Positions 35,170 through 48,001 of a stretch of 64,000 nt of DNA are shown here, one piece after another. The stretch covers positions 5,233,263-5,297,262 of the forward strand of contig CM073330.1 in the NCBI GenBank assembly GCA_037043015.1, written 5' to 3'. A model generated the notes under the pieces. It was not told the DNA's origin. It ran no database searches and saw only the letters and a list, made by a program, of their open reading frames with translations. The first letter of the stretch is position 1, and each line of letters begins with the position of its first letter. This DNA is from Bryum argenteum (Eukaryota; Streptophyta; Bryopsida; Bryales; Bryaceae). A program made the position numbers and the translations under genes.

Positions 35170-36712
35170 CGCAACTTTTACACTTTATTCAAAGTGCCCA
35201 AAAAACAACATTGTATGTTGTTTGGTCACATTCCTTACGTAGCTTGAGGGATTCGTTTGAAGAGAGGGAAGAGAAGGGAAGAGTGACACTCGAGGGAGGG
35301 AAAGGGAAGGAGAGAGAGAGAGGAGGCAAGCAAGCAACAGCAATTGTAAGTTACGTTCAAGCTCGTGAAGCTCCGTCGTTGCTTCCGGAACCCTTTCTCA
35401 TTTAAGCTTCTCATCCCCGTCTTCCTTTCTCTCATTCTACTCGCCAGGCCAAACCAGCTTCTACTCATTCTCATTTCAGGTTCGCCCTTGAATCCTCTCT
35501 CTCTCTCTGTCTCTCTCCGATCGTTTGCTCATTACCAGCTTCAATTGTATGATGAGGGATTGTAAAATGACGGGCCGGGATGCTGGAAACTCTCATACGT
35601 CGCAGCGGTTGATCATTGTTCGAAGAAAAAACGTAGAAACGAAAACAATAGGAAATTGAAGAATATTCTGGTGTGGTATTATTAGTTGCGAGGGGCGTGG
35701 AGGTGAACGATTTCGAGAAGAATTTGGAATTGTCGATAGATTCGGCTTTTGTTAGGGTTTTTAGAAGAAATATTTCGAATGACTTTCCAAGGGTTTGTTT
35801 GTTTTGGAAGTCGTATGCATGCCGTCACGCGTATACGATTTCGTGTATAAGAAGAAGAAGTGTTTTTTTGTTCTCACAGCGTTTTCATTTGAATTGCTCG
35901 ATGTTTTCATGATCGTCGTTTTCGTGGCGTACACGTGTGAGTTTGAGTTTCAGAAAAAATTCATGTTGATAATTTTGTGTTTTGATGATCGTGAGGTTTT
36001 GTTGATGAAGTTTGTGGCTTTTCGGACAGGGTAAGGAGAAACGTTCAAGGAAATCAAGTAGCTCTCAAGGTTAGCGTGGTGTCGAAGTTGCGAGTATGGC
36101 TTCTGTATATTGAAGAGGCAATGGGCTGACAGAATTCGTCAGTCGTTGCCAGGTACGTGTTCTGATCAGACTTCAGTTTTCGAGGGTTTGCATTGTTTCG
36201 ACAACAACGAAGCTTCACGGACGTAATTAAGTTATGATTCCTAGGCTTCGCGATTCAGGCTCGCTTTGTGTCGTGGTCATACGGTAGCTGACATCAGGTT
36301 TCCGTTACGAGTTTTGTGACCTTGACATTGGAGTTCGAAGCACGGGCTAGCGGTTAAGTAGTCAATTCTGATCCGACCTCTGTCAGGACTGTTCTCTAAT
36401 CAGACTTCAGTTTTTTGCTTTCACTCTACGGGTGTTGAGGGTTTGCATTGTTTCGACGATCATAGCGAAGCGCAGACGTAATAAGTAGATGATCCTAAGC
36501 TTCACGATGTGTTGTGGTCTTGTATGAATCCTCTTACGGTAGCGTACCTCAGGTTTCAGTTCCAAGTTTTGTGACCATGAGGTTGGAGTCCGGCGCATGG
36601 GGAAGCGCTTAACCTGATGCGGTCTCTGTCAGACTGTGGGTGCACAGGAAACGCAGCGCGGGCATGCGCTTAGAAGGGCGAAGAACCTCTGTAAAGAAAG
36701 GCACTGAGTGGG
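35170..36712 (+). promoter_or_regulatory. Promoter and 5' leader of the ATG18-like gene (source of the duplicated segments)
   Basis: The region contains a G/A-rich block (35260-35330) and a pyrimidine-rich block (35490-35520). A pair of roughly 205-225-bp direct repeats, 36158-36363 and 36388-36611, shares GAGGGTTTGCATTGTTTCGA, GGTTTCNGTTNC-type text and TTTTGTGACC. Sequence from about 35000 to 36363 is repeated in the arms of the inverted repeat at 43.0-51.5 kb. It probably contains 5' UTR exon(s) and intron(s), but I cannot set their limits. Confidence 0.55.
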
Positions 36713-39700
36713 ATGAGGAACGATGCCGACTATCATGTGCGTAGTCCCCGTGGGGGCAAATTCATCTCACTTCCTTCGTCATTTCGCACTATATCCAACT
36801 ACCTCCGCAGCGTCTCGGCAAACGCCGGTAGCATTGCTGCATCCACCGTTCGTCAGGCTGCTGTGTCCGCAGCTTCCAGTGGAGCCTTTAACGAAGATGA
36901 TCGTCAGCGTGAACAGGTACCCTACCTTAGGTATCAACATTCATTTAAAGGTTACTCATAATCGATCCTTCATATGAAAGAGCTGTGAAGTGGCCTTCGA
37001 GTTGAACAGAGAAGATCAACTCTATCGGTTTGTATGTACCACTTTGCTGTTCTTCAGTGGTATGCAAACCATCATGTTGACTGTATTTCCGTGTATCTAA
37101 GTCATTCTTACATGAAGTGTTGAACACTGTTGGTAATAGAGGTCCATATACTACACGGAGTAGTTCTAGTATATTCCTCCTGATCAGGCTTACGGAGTCA
37201 ACAAACATAGATGTCAGGTCAGTTTCTTACTTATATTAGGGTTTTGCATGGCATTTGGGCGTTTTCCAGGCGCAGTCTCGGGGTACTGATTCGGGAGTGT
37301 GCATGTGCAGGCTCTGTGGTCGAACTTCGACAAGCTAGAGCTGAGTTCAGGCGAGACACGGCAAGTGCTTCTTTTGACGTATGCAAATGGATTTCAAGTG
37401 TGGGATGTGCAAGATGCAAGCAACGTGCATGAATTGGTGTCACGCCGTGATGGGCCAGTGGCGTTTCTCCGTCTTCAACCAAAGCCTATAGTTCAAGAAT
37501 CAGTCGATGGAGGGGCGAGCTTCAAGGGAGCTCGACCCCTGCTGTTAGTTGTGACTTCGGAGACAACAGGCTCCGGGAGCCCAGGTGCTGGTGGTTATCC
37601 GAGTACCGGAGGTGGCAATGCGGGCCTCGCAGCTTCTATCTTCGTGCCTACTGTCGTCAAGTTCTATTCTCTTCGGAACCATTCCTATGTGCATACCCTA
37701 CGGTTCCGCACCGGCATCCATGCAGTTCGCTGTAGCTCTCGCGTCGTTGCAGTTGCCTTGGCTACACAGGTGATTGATTAGGTTCCTGGCTGCTATCGTT
37801 GTACTCCTGCTTCATTCCTTTTTGGCATAGTCCCATGAATTCTTGTGCAGGCTCAGTTAGTATCATAGTCGGTCAGGCAGGTGCTGTGGTCAGGCTTTGA
37901 CAGCGCTGAACTGAACGGATGCTTTGTTTGTTCGTTTGCAGATTTATTGCTTTGACGCGGGGACACTTCAGAATACATTTACTGTGCTTACTTATCCATC
38001 TCCAGCACCAGCTCCTGGGTCCAGTCACTATGGATTTGGCGCAATGGCAGTTGGACCCCGGTGGCTAGCATTTGCAGCCAACCAGCCGCTTGTGACAACT
38101 ACTGGTCGTGTTGCTCCACAGCACCTCTCTGCATCGCCAGGGGTAAGCCCATCAACTTCTCCAGCGAATGGCAGCTTTGTGGCTCACTATGCCAAGGAGT
38201 CCAGCAAGCAACTCGTGGCAGGAGTGGTGACATTCGGTGACCTGGTTTATAAGACAACCAAAAGTTACTGCTCGGAGCTCATGCCGGATGGTGGCAACTC
38301 TTCTCCGGCATTGGGTAGTCCCAACTGGAAGAACGGCGCAAACGGGCACAGCCCTTGGCAAGGAGGCGCTGTTCCTGAACCCGAGTTTGCTGGAACTGTA
38401 CGCATCCCTCTCCTTTCTTCACTGTCTTACACTACTTTTCTTCGTTTTAGGTGATCCTCTGAAATTTGTAATGTGAACGTTCTTCAGGTGGTTATTCGTG
38501 ATATTGTGAGCAAAGGTGTGGTGGCACAGTTCAGGGCGCACACAAGCCCTTTGTCAGCTCTGGCTTTTGATCCAAGTGGGACTCTCCTGGTCACGGCCTC
38601 TGTATATGGTCACAACCTCAACGTGTTTCGTCTTACGCCTCCGTCGTCAACCACGGGTGGCAGTGGGGCCAGCGATACCACTACGACTCACGTTCACCTG
38701 TACAAGCTCTCCCGTGGAGTGACCAATGCGGCAAGTGGCTTCACCTCTTTGCTTTGAACTTTCAGAACAACATGTGTTACCTTGACTGAACCTCGTATTC
38801 TTCCAACAGATAATCCAGGACATCAGCTTCAGCGCCGACAGCCACTGGCTTGCGGTGAGCTCATCGAGGGGAACCAATCACTTGTTCGCCATATCTCCGT
38901 TCGGAGGAATGGTAGGGCCGCAAACGCACGGAACGGTGCCTATTGATGGGTTGATAGGGCCGACTTTGACACCGGCGCCAGCATTCCCGTGGTGGTCCAG
39001 CACAGGCTCGCTGAGTTTGAACCAGCAAGCGCTGACTCCTCCACCGGCTGCCATAACTTTGAACGTGGTGAGCAGGATAAAGAACGGGAATGGTGGATGG
39101 CGGGGCACGGTGACGAGTGCGGCAGTGACGGCCACCGGTCGGCCCCACGTGCTTGCTGGTGCTGTTGCTGCTGTGTTCCACGACGGTGGTGGTGCCGGCG
39201 TGGAGTCCGACATAGGTATTGGGACATTGAAGGACCAACTCTGGGTGATGTGCCCGACGGGACACCTGCTTCGATACTTGCTGCGTCCCTCTGTTGGAGG
39301 TGACGGTGGTTACACCAACGGGTTGCCACAAATGGCAGGCATGGGCTCACCGGGAAGCCCCGGCCTGCCTCAAGAGTTGAAGGTAGTTGTAGAGCCCGTC
39401 GAGAGATGGGATGTCGCTCGTCGACCTAACTGGGTGGAACGTGAAGAGAGAGTCGAGACCGCGGATGATCATCTCGACGAAGATGCAGTGGGAGCCAAGG
39501 CTAACTCGAGCACGGGGGCCTCTTCAGCTGGACCTGTGGTTAAAGAAGGTATGACAACTGAAGAGATGCAACGCTGGTTCATGTCCAATGCTGAAGTCCA
39601 GATGCATCAAGCCCGGCCCGTGCCCATGTGGGCCAAGTCGAAGGTATCCGCTAATTCCTCCTACTAGTAATTCCTTCTGGTTTCTGCAGTTACACAAAGC

Positions 39701-41298
39701 TTCTGTTGAAATGTTACAACATACGAATTCTTGGACGTTTACTACTGTTCAGGTCATACGTATCTTATATTTCATTTTCAGGTAGTATCTTAGAATGCAT
39801 TTTGGTCTCTGAAGCCCGAGCCTGACCAGAGTGTTACTCTTTTTCAGATTCAGTTTCATGTGATGAAGGCGGCTGAGTGTGACGATGATCTCTACGGGGA
39901 CGGGGATGAAGAGATTGGAATCGAAAGAGTTCCGACTCGGGTTGTCGAAGTGCGGAGAAAGGATCTCGTTCCTGTCATTGAAAGGCTGGAGAAATATAAG
40001 AAAGTTCAGGGTGCCCGGTGAGAAAACTCAATTATTCTCTCTCTGAGGAATTCTTGCGTCACAGTAATCGTCAGGAACTCAATGTTTCTTGATTGGTCCA
40101 TTCTGTGAATGTGACAATAGCAAGTCTTAAATCCAGTCACAAAGCACAATGGGGTGAACCTCCTTTCAATTGCATTCTGTGCAGGGAAGTTCTGGTACCT
40201 GATACTTTGCCAGGAGTATCAAATGCCCATGATCAGATTTCAGAGGAGGAGGCTATCCAAGATGAGTACATTTCTGCTGGTTTGCGAGGCCTGCCTATCC
40301 AACGGACTAGTAGTTGCAGTAGCTTTGGTTCAGAGGGTGCGCCATCTGCTGCTAATGGAGGTGGTATGAACGGGTATCATCGTGGTTACCAAGGTACGTG
40401 TTGCTTACTAGTAAAGGACCTTACTAATGAATTGTTGAGGTTTATAATGCAAGGTCCACCTTCCTCAATCAGCCTCTAGAGAGCATTTTGTGTTGAAGGC
40501 TAATGGTATGGGTGGATTGGTGCAGATTCGGTAACAGCAGACACTCCTCCGTCGTCTTTTGCTTCACCTTCGTACTTCCACCAAACTCAGCAAGATTTAG
40601 AGGCGCCGGTGATAGGCCGATCACAATCGGGGCATTTCTTACGGTCCAAGTCGGGTGGTTACAATGAGCTGTACCAGGAAAGCTTCAATCCCAATGCAGG
40701 TACTGGTGAACCGGAGACAGAGTCCCCGAGGGCAGAACAGTTTAAGGAGATCAGGTTCACTGCAAATTACATCAAAGCTGGTGAGTCTCCTGCAAGTCAT
40801 AACAGTTATGACGACCATGACAACAAGCTTGATGGTGGGAGTGTGGGCGCATCAGAGGGTCAGCCTATTACTCAATCTGGCACGCCCGGGAGTACTGATC
40901 AGGGCTCCATAACCAGACAACTGGACGATTTGGCCTTGAATGGCACAAGGGAGGTTATGAGCGGTGATGGACAGAGTCGCTGGGACATGAAACTTACTGG
41001 TCAGGTAACGAATGCGGGCACCCGAACTCCAACAACTTTGGACCCTGATTTCGAAGGTGCCTTTCTTCCTGATGAGCGTGGAAACCTCGCAAGTGGTGGT
41101 GTAGCGAGTGACAGTCCTGTGGGTCAGAGGAGCCACGGAAGCCACGGAGACTCCGAGAGTGAACCTGACACGGACAAAGCTCTTCACAGCAAGAGTGATG
41201 AGAATGGGAACGCGCAGCAAAGGGGTGACGCGTGGGAGGGCTCCATGTTTCCCTTCTGCGAAGAAGGTGAGCCAGGGCTCTTGCATCATATCACTTAG
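36713..41298 (+). CDS. ATG18: Autophagy protein of the ATG18f/g/h type (WD40 PROPPIN with BCAS3 domain)
   Basis: Exons: 36713-36916, 37311-37769, 37942-38397, 38488-38730, 38810-39643, 39848-40017, 40185-40393 and 40526 onward, all in frame to a stop at 41298 (1115 residues). The propeller covers about residues 69-455 (ALWSNFDKLE, QVWDVQDASNVHELVSRRDG, HTSPLSALAFDPSGTLLVTA). Where classic ATG18 has the FRRG phosphoinositide-binding motif this protein has L-S-R-G (about 447-450), as expected for the f/g/h group. A BCAS3-type domain follows (IIQDISFSADSHWLAVSSSR, HLFAISPFGG, about 455-745), then a Ser/Gly-rich tail ending WEGSMFPFCEE. Proteins of this group act at phosphoinositide-bearing membranes in autophagy. 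Intron 4 (38731-38809) has a GC donor. The last codons are uncertain: a donor GTGAGC at 41267 could splice to a downstream exon, for example after the AG at 41578. Confidence 0.93.
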
Positions 41299-43039
41299 TC
41301 ACTTGACCTCCATTTGGGCACTCAAATTACATCTATTAGGTTATATTCTTGTTTTATCTTTCTCCTTCCCCATTTCCTTTGCTCTTGTCGTAAGTTCCAA
41401 GCTGATTACGTGTTCCACTTTTGAAGTTCATACTATTGTTCGACGCTGCCAGGTCAATTACCATGACTCGGCCTTATTGTGACCCCTTTCGAACGATCAG
41501 CGGTTGTTGAGCTCGTTTCGTTTTCACTTTTGGAATCATGAATGTAGCGCTAATCATCTTGAACTTGGTATGGAACAGATTGCTAGGCTTGGTTGCTCGG
41601 TGGGGGGTGCGGCCTAGTGATGGGATTGACGAGGACCAGTAAGGGAACCTAGCGCAAAATATGACGGCAAGGAGTTAGTAGCCTGGCACATCCCGGTGTC
41701 CGGGTTGATTATTGCATCTGGACTTTGCAGGCGGTGGTACGCCTTTTTTGAGGCCAAGAATGCTGGTTGGGACAAGAACAACGACATCTGACTACAAAAG
41801 GTTAACAACATGCGGCGCCTCTATTTCAAGGTAGCCAAGGATCCTGCCGTGGGGCCTCTTCGATATAATCAAGCAAGGTTGAAGAGTGCCTCAAGACTCG
41901 TATTTAACAAACATGCGGTACTGTACTGTACTGGGGGTAATTACCTAACTTGAAGAAGGTTTTTTTATTTGTTTTATTTTCAACTGGGGTGTAAAATTAA
42001 AATCCAGCCAGCCAGCGCCCTTCGGAGGAGGATTATCTTAGTGAAGAGGTGGATGGGTGGGAAGGGAGAGAAAAACACTAACTTGTGGGGGATGGGAAGG
42101 TGATGATCTGAGGTACGTCAAATAAGCTGGTTACCGTAGCTTCTTGTTACTTTTGATGAAATGATGTAAAACTAAAAAAAATCGAAAATTATAGTGTTAG
42201 CCATGAGCGTTGTCAGTGGGTGGGGTGTGTGATGATGATTCTTGCTTCCCGTCACTTGCACCTCAATTTTGTACATATTTCCTTGTATACAAGTTCACTC
42301 AGTTTGTGCCGCTTTTCATTGGAGTGTGCATTTCATTCCCTTTTCTTATTAGCCATCTTGAATGTTCTCCACGATTCTTATCGAACTGTTAATGGTGCTT
42401 CTTTGAAAACATATCGGCAATGCTCTCTTGTCCTTCACATGCTTTTGTAGAGCGCAGAGGGGTTCCGAAATCTCAAATAGAGGTGAATAGATGCTGTACC
42501 CATGACAAGATTTCTGCACATTGACATGTTCTCACTCTTTTTAGATTGGTGTAATGTTGGTTGCTTTTCTGTACCGTTCAGTTGCCCTTTCTTACCATCA
42601 GCTACATATCCTTTTCCTTCTTGGGCTTGCTTTTTACTTCTGATCCATCATCCTTCGTTTGTTTCTTAGATCACTGATTGTACCATCGAAGTGTACCAGT
42701 AGAGTTATTCCAAAAGAGTTGTGTAACAAAACTGTTGCGTACATGTTAAGTTACTAGGAAATTACGCAACCGTGGTTGATGTGTAATGAACAGACTATAT
42801 TAGAACAAGGTATCCTGTTCAATAACAACAGCGATCAATAACGGCAGAACACTGAAAGTAAGAACAGCGCCCTCATTGCAGGAAAGGGTAGAGTGCCAAA
42901 AACAATCCGAATGAATTACATCCTATTGAACATAAACGAAATTGGTTAGATTTCTTGGATGAATTTGTATAATTGCTTTAAAGGATAAACTCATCCTTGT
43001 TATAACCTTTAAATCTAGAATTTCCTATAGTTGTTTAAT
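41299..43039 (+). other. 3' flank of the ATG18-like gene
   Basis: No recognisable gene. The 41.5-41.9 kb part may hold a last exon or 3' UTR with an intron. An open reading RWYAFFEAKNAGWDKNNDI at 41731-41790 looks protein-like but its frame does not follow from the last ATG18 exon. Downstream is 3' UTR-like T-rich sequence to about 42700. Confidence 0.35.
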
Positions 43040-45413
43040 CACGTTGAGCACTCGAGAGTCAAACACGCATGAGTTTTGCACGTTTGAGAGCTTAATGGTT
43101 TTGTGTGTATGGGAGCTAAACGTTTTTGGGCATTGAGGAACCAAATGCTATTGCGTGTTTGAGGGTGAAATGTTTTCGCGAATTTGAAAGCCAAAACGTT
43201 TTTGTGCGTTTTGAGAGCCAAATGTTTTTGTGCGTTTGAAAACCAATCATGCACAAGTTTTGAGCGTTTCAGAGCGAAACGCGTATAAGTTTTGCACGTT
43301 TGGAGCCAAACGTGTACACGTTTTGTGCAAAGTCAATTTCTACAATTTAATACTAATTTAATTCATACTAGCAAATTGTTTCAACATACAAGTTTCTTCA
43401 AATCTATATATAAACAACTTGGTTCAGCCACCAACAAGTCATACACGTAAACACACACACGTAAACCCCCAAAAAATAATTATGAAATCATACACTTCTT
43501 TCAGCATGGCACCCAAGACTAGAATAAACAAAATAAAACACCGGAACACTTCTTTCTCTCTTCAACACAAAATTGCATAAGGACAATCCAACTTAAATTT
43601 AACCTCTCAACACAAATAAAGGGTTCCCACTGCTTCACCTACTTCGACTCTCTACAATGACATTTTAATGACACATATCGCATGCAGTGACCTATGAAGA
43701 TGAACCCCCAAATCCTTTGGATATCTTCACATCAATATTGACATTTGAAGAGTACAAGATAACCAACGGAAGAAGCTTTGATGCTTTGGATATGGTGAAA
43801 GAGAGAATCCACCACTTAATCGCTTACCCTTGCTTCGATCTTTAATGTCAATGTTACAAAACTTGTAACCGAGTCTGATGTAAGCTACCGTATGACCACG
43901 ACACAAAGCGAGCCTGAATCGTGAAGCCTAGAAATCATAACTTCATCATAACGATGTAGAGCTACTTGATTTCCTTGAACGTTTCTCCTTGCCTTGTCCA
44001 AAAAGCCACAAACCTCATTAACAAAACGTGGAAAACCTCACGATCAACAAAAAATGAATATTTTCTCAAACTCAAACTCGCACGTGTAAGCCATGAAAAC
44101 GTCGATCATGAAAATATCGCGCGATTCAACCAAGACTGAACGAAAACACAAAACACCAAGAGAACAAACAACACTTCTTCTTCTTATACACAAAATTGTA
44201 TACGACACATGATGGCATGCATATGACTTCCAAAACAAACAAACCCTTGGAAAGTGACAAAAATTCAAATTTTTAAATATCAATAGCACAAGATGGATTG
44301 CTTAGTAGAAAGCATGATGCAACAAGAGAGAAGATGATCGTTGTATGAGTGTAGTGGGGGACCGAGGTGGTGACCAAAAGCTCATTCATATGGAGATTGA
44401 TGGAGCCTTCATTGAATAATTAAAGAGGCTTGGAGGAACTACGATGGAAAAGTTGTGATGCTAAGTTCACTTGCGCATGCATATCCCTCGCTAGTAGAAT
44501 AAGAGAAGGAAGATGGGGATGAGAAGCTTAAATGAGAACAACCTAAGGAGCGTTCTGGAAGCAAGGACGGAGTTTCACGAGCTTGACCGTAACTTACAAT
44601 TGCTCTTGCTTGCCTCTTCTCTCTCCTTCCCTCCACAAATGTCACCCTCTTTCTCCCTTCAAACATATTCCTCAAGCTACGTAAGCAACGTGACCAAAAA
44701 CACACATTTCACAACATTTTTTGCCTTTTAGAAATACGATTAAAAGTTGCGAGTTTTTATTTTGTAACATTTCTTAGAAAAGATTTTCCTTTGGAGATAA
44801 AGTTTGGAAAACAAAATTGAATTAGTTTGAGAAAAATAAGAGTTCATTTTGTTAATGATTTTGGAACTAGAGGAACGTACGAATAATGTTTTATACGTGA
44901 AGTTTATTAGAAGAAGTTAACATTTCACAACATGATAAACTAATATTTTTTCATGATTAATAAATTGTTGTTGTATTTGTTGTATTTTGTTATGAGATTG
45001 TGCAAGATGTTTTTGAAGTGTATATAGAATCCTTATGTGACTTAAAACAAAGTTCACATGATAAAAATCGCATACGTGTCACGTGATAGAAGAACATAAA
45101 TGGAAGATTTGAGTGGCGTCCTGTTGGGGGCATGGAGAATGGTTTTATGAGATTATGTGACGGAATAGTTGTAGAAATAGGATGTCGGTATTCAGTCAAA
45201 GAATATTGTGTGATTGGTTGTAATGTCCTATGACATTCCACAATGGATTTTACACGTAAACACTTCATGAAGGTTGTGGGTTTTTGCATCACGTGGTTAA
45301 GCACCTGTGACAACAAAGTTCACTCTGGTGGGTCAAAACGTCAATTGCAACGTTAACAAATGAGTATGTATGCTACCTTTTCCCCCTCTTTTTTGCTAGT
45401 TTAACAACATTTT
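43040..45413 (-). repeat. Left arm of a large inverted repeat with an ATG18-leader copy
   Basis: In reverse complement the arm reads: inner block 45413-44990 (matches 49177-49600), ATG18-leader copy about 44720-43860 (matches 35215-36360), AKR2-flank copy about 43800-43690 (matches 32020-32130), a block 43680-43420 (matches 51000-51240), then 43340-43040, a short GTTTTTGTGCGTTTGAGAGC-type repeat. No ORF corresponds to a known protein; the pieces copied are non-coding. Confidence 0.85.
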
Positions 45414-46401
45414 GGAGAACATGCAACAACTTTGATGAGCCATTATATCTATACGTAAAGTGCGTTTGGACAAAATCACTTGAGTTGGGTCTTGACTAAA
45501 GTCTAGTTTGTGAAGCAAAATTTCAAACCTCTACAATAAAGTATGAATTATTACCATGTAATTTAGCGAAGGTAGCTTTCATTAGGGGTTTCAAAACATG
45601 GTGCATGTTTCACCATTGCAAGCCAATTATGTAAAGTCCATCTTTTGATTTTTTAAGATTTTTTAAATTTTTTTTTTTCTCATAATTAATTTTTCTATGA
45701 GTATGTTTTTTAGAAAAACAAGGCACTTGAAATTCGTTGGAGGCAACAAACTCTGAACAAACATTGCAACTTCATTTGAACTCAAGAAGTGCTAGCCTCT
45801 CTTGAAAATATGTTAACATTACCTACCATTCTCCTATGCATCATTGAATAATTTGAGGTGTACAAAAACATTGTGGGGTTTGCATAGAATTGAGGTATAC
45901 AAGAACATTGTGGGGTTTGCATTGAATTGAGGTATACAAAAAATAGTAGAGATAAAAAATTTATTTTTTATTTTTATTTTGAGATTGTATTGATTGTGTT
46001 GTGCAAAAATAGACTTCTTGAAACTATCTGGTCAAGAAGCTTGTAATCATCTCAACCCCTAAATTTCCTTCTGTAATATTGGAGCTTGAAACCTCAAAAC
46101 TGCAATTTTCTACCTCTATGTACTCCTCGGAGTGTGAAACAAAATTTTTAACTCTTTTTAAACTTCCAACCGTAAGATCTCATAAATAAACCTATTTTTA
46201 ATCACTGGTCCAAAAATTGACCATTCGATATTTAACATTTGCAAGATCATAACATCCATAGATCATACCATAACTTCATTGAGAGAAAATATCCACCACA
46301 AAATAATAATGATAGACTCTAGTTGGAACTCAACAACCCAACAATTACAATGGAAAGAGGAGATACCACTTTCTAAATGAGTAATTACTCTTTTAAAGGA
46401 A

Positions 46402-46437
<36 letters not shown>

Positions 46438-47225
46438 GAGACCTAAGTATTATCCGAACACCAAAATCTGATACTTGTAATCATAGGCTTTTAAAAATAA
46501 ACATGTAATGATATTTGTTAATGAATTGTGAAAAAAAAAAAAAAAAAGGAATAAAGGAAATAGACTTGTAATCGTATTCTGGTTAAAACAACATATCCAT
46601 CCAATTTATTTTTTGAATCTTCTAGATTGAAATTTGCAAATGACTCTATATTCTGGTTATACTGTAATACCTATAATATGGAAAACTATCATCTTTGAAT
46701 TTTTGCGGCGGTTTGAAAACTAGAAACTCATAAATTATCTTAGTTTGATTTATTCGACTTTGAGCTTTCCATTAATAATAGTTGTAACATTATGATGATG
46801 TTAATTGAAAATAGAAAAAAAATGATTAAGTTGGAATACTTTTTCTAGCTATGATAAAAATTGATCAATGATCATTACACATGTATATGGAGAGCAAGCT
46901 CTTACATGTGCTATGGAGGGGGGGGGGCTATAAATGTAGTGACTCTAGCATGTATTTTGGGGGTATTAGAGGATATTAGTTAATTTTGATAAAAATACAT
47001 AAAATAAAAAATAATTGTATTATTGGAGAATTTATTGATTAAAATGATTTTAATATTAATTTGTGATAGGGGTTGATCTTGATGAAATAGTATATCATGA
47101 TATATGGTCTTATGTAATTGCTAATTGCTTTAGCGATTTTGGTGCTTGATCTAAAATGGTTGTCTCTACTTTGGGATATACTTTCACTATGTCTCAAATT
47201 TACAAACTTATAATGGGTATAATTG

Positions 47226-47309
<84 letters not shown>

Positions 47310-48001
47310 AATTTTTAAAAAATTAAAAAAAAAAAAAAATTGCAAGATGAAATGAAGTAAGAAGCTTAGTGGTTAAGCAGCTCTAATAAATGGAGGGCAA
47401 TCTTCACAAAAGCAAAAACTATCACTAACAAACCATCATGTTTATGAAACTTTTAGTGCTCAAAATGCAAGCGGTACCAATAATAGAGCACTAGGCTTCT
47501 TCACCCACAGGTATATTATAGCTTCTTCATTCAAAAACAACAGTAGCATGTACTCACGGCAGATGCTACACAATGCAAAAGTAGGGCACCACCTATTAGA
47601 CCGCCCTCAAGAATTTAGAGCAAATTGTACAAGAGTTCAAAAATCACGAATTCAGTGTGACTGTCATACCACTTACTTTCCCCATGCATGAAAATTACTT
47701 CCATTATTATCTACATTACGGATTGGAAAAAATGAAATTTGAGCTATTTTTTAGCAATCTCCCTTGAGTAGAGGGCTAGTACAAAGGAAAAATTCACTAA
47801 AGAATCCAACCCAACAAATCATTATTAAAAAATAATAAATAAATAAATAAATAAATAAATATATATATATAATGATGAAAAAGATATTGCTCCTCATAAT
47901 TTTGGTTTTGCCTTACACATGATCAACCTTCCATTTGCATTCCTTTGACTGCTCATTTACATCCTTCTCCTTTAGGATTGCATGTATTGGACTAAGCTCT
48001 T
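45414..48001. repeat. AT-rich spacer with MITE fragments and microsatellites
   Basis: From left to right: an inverted family B fragment (45414-45720, CAACATTTTGGAGAACATG... to AAGCCAATTATGTAAAG...). Then a family A remnant starting CAACCCCTAAATTTCC at 46052 and running to about 46290, and an A-run of about 30 (46406-46435). Then a (TA)n tract of about 78 bp at 47227-47304, the diverged copy of the 12.2-kb dispersed repeat (47400-47720), and an (AAAT)n stretch at about 47832-47862. There is no gene. Confidence 0.7.

Noticed and set aside
35211..36034. Open frames in the ATG18 leader as separate genes
   Set aside because: They are in mixed frames within a pyrimidine/purine-rich leader that is duplicated as non-coding DNA elsewhere in the window.
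38861..39350. Long antisense frames within ATG18 exon 5
   Set aside because: They are G/C-rich shadows opposite a conserved exon and have no domain of their own.
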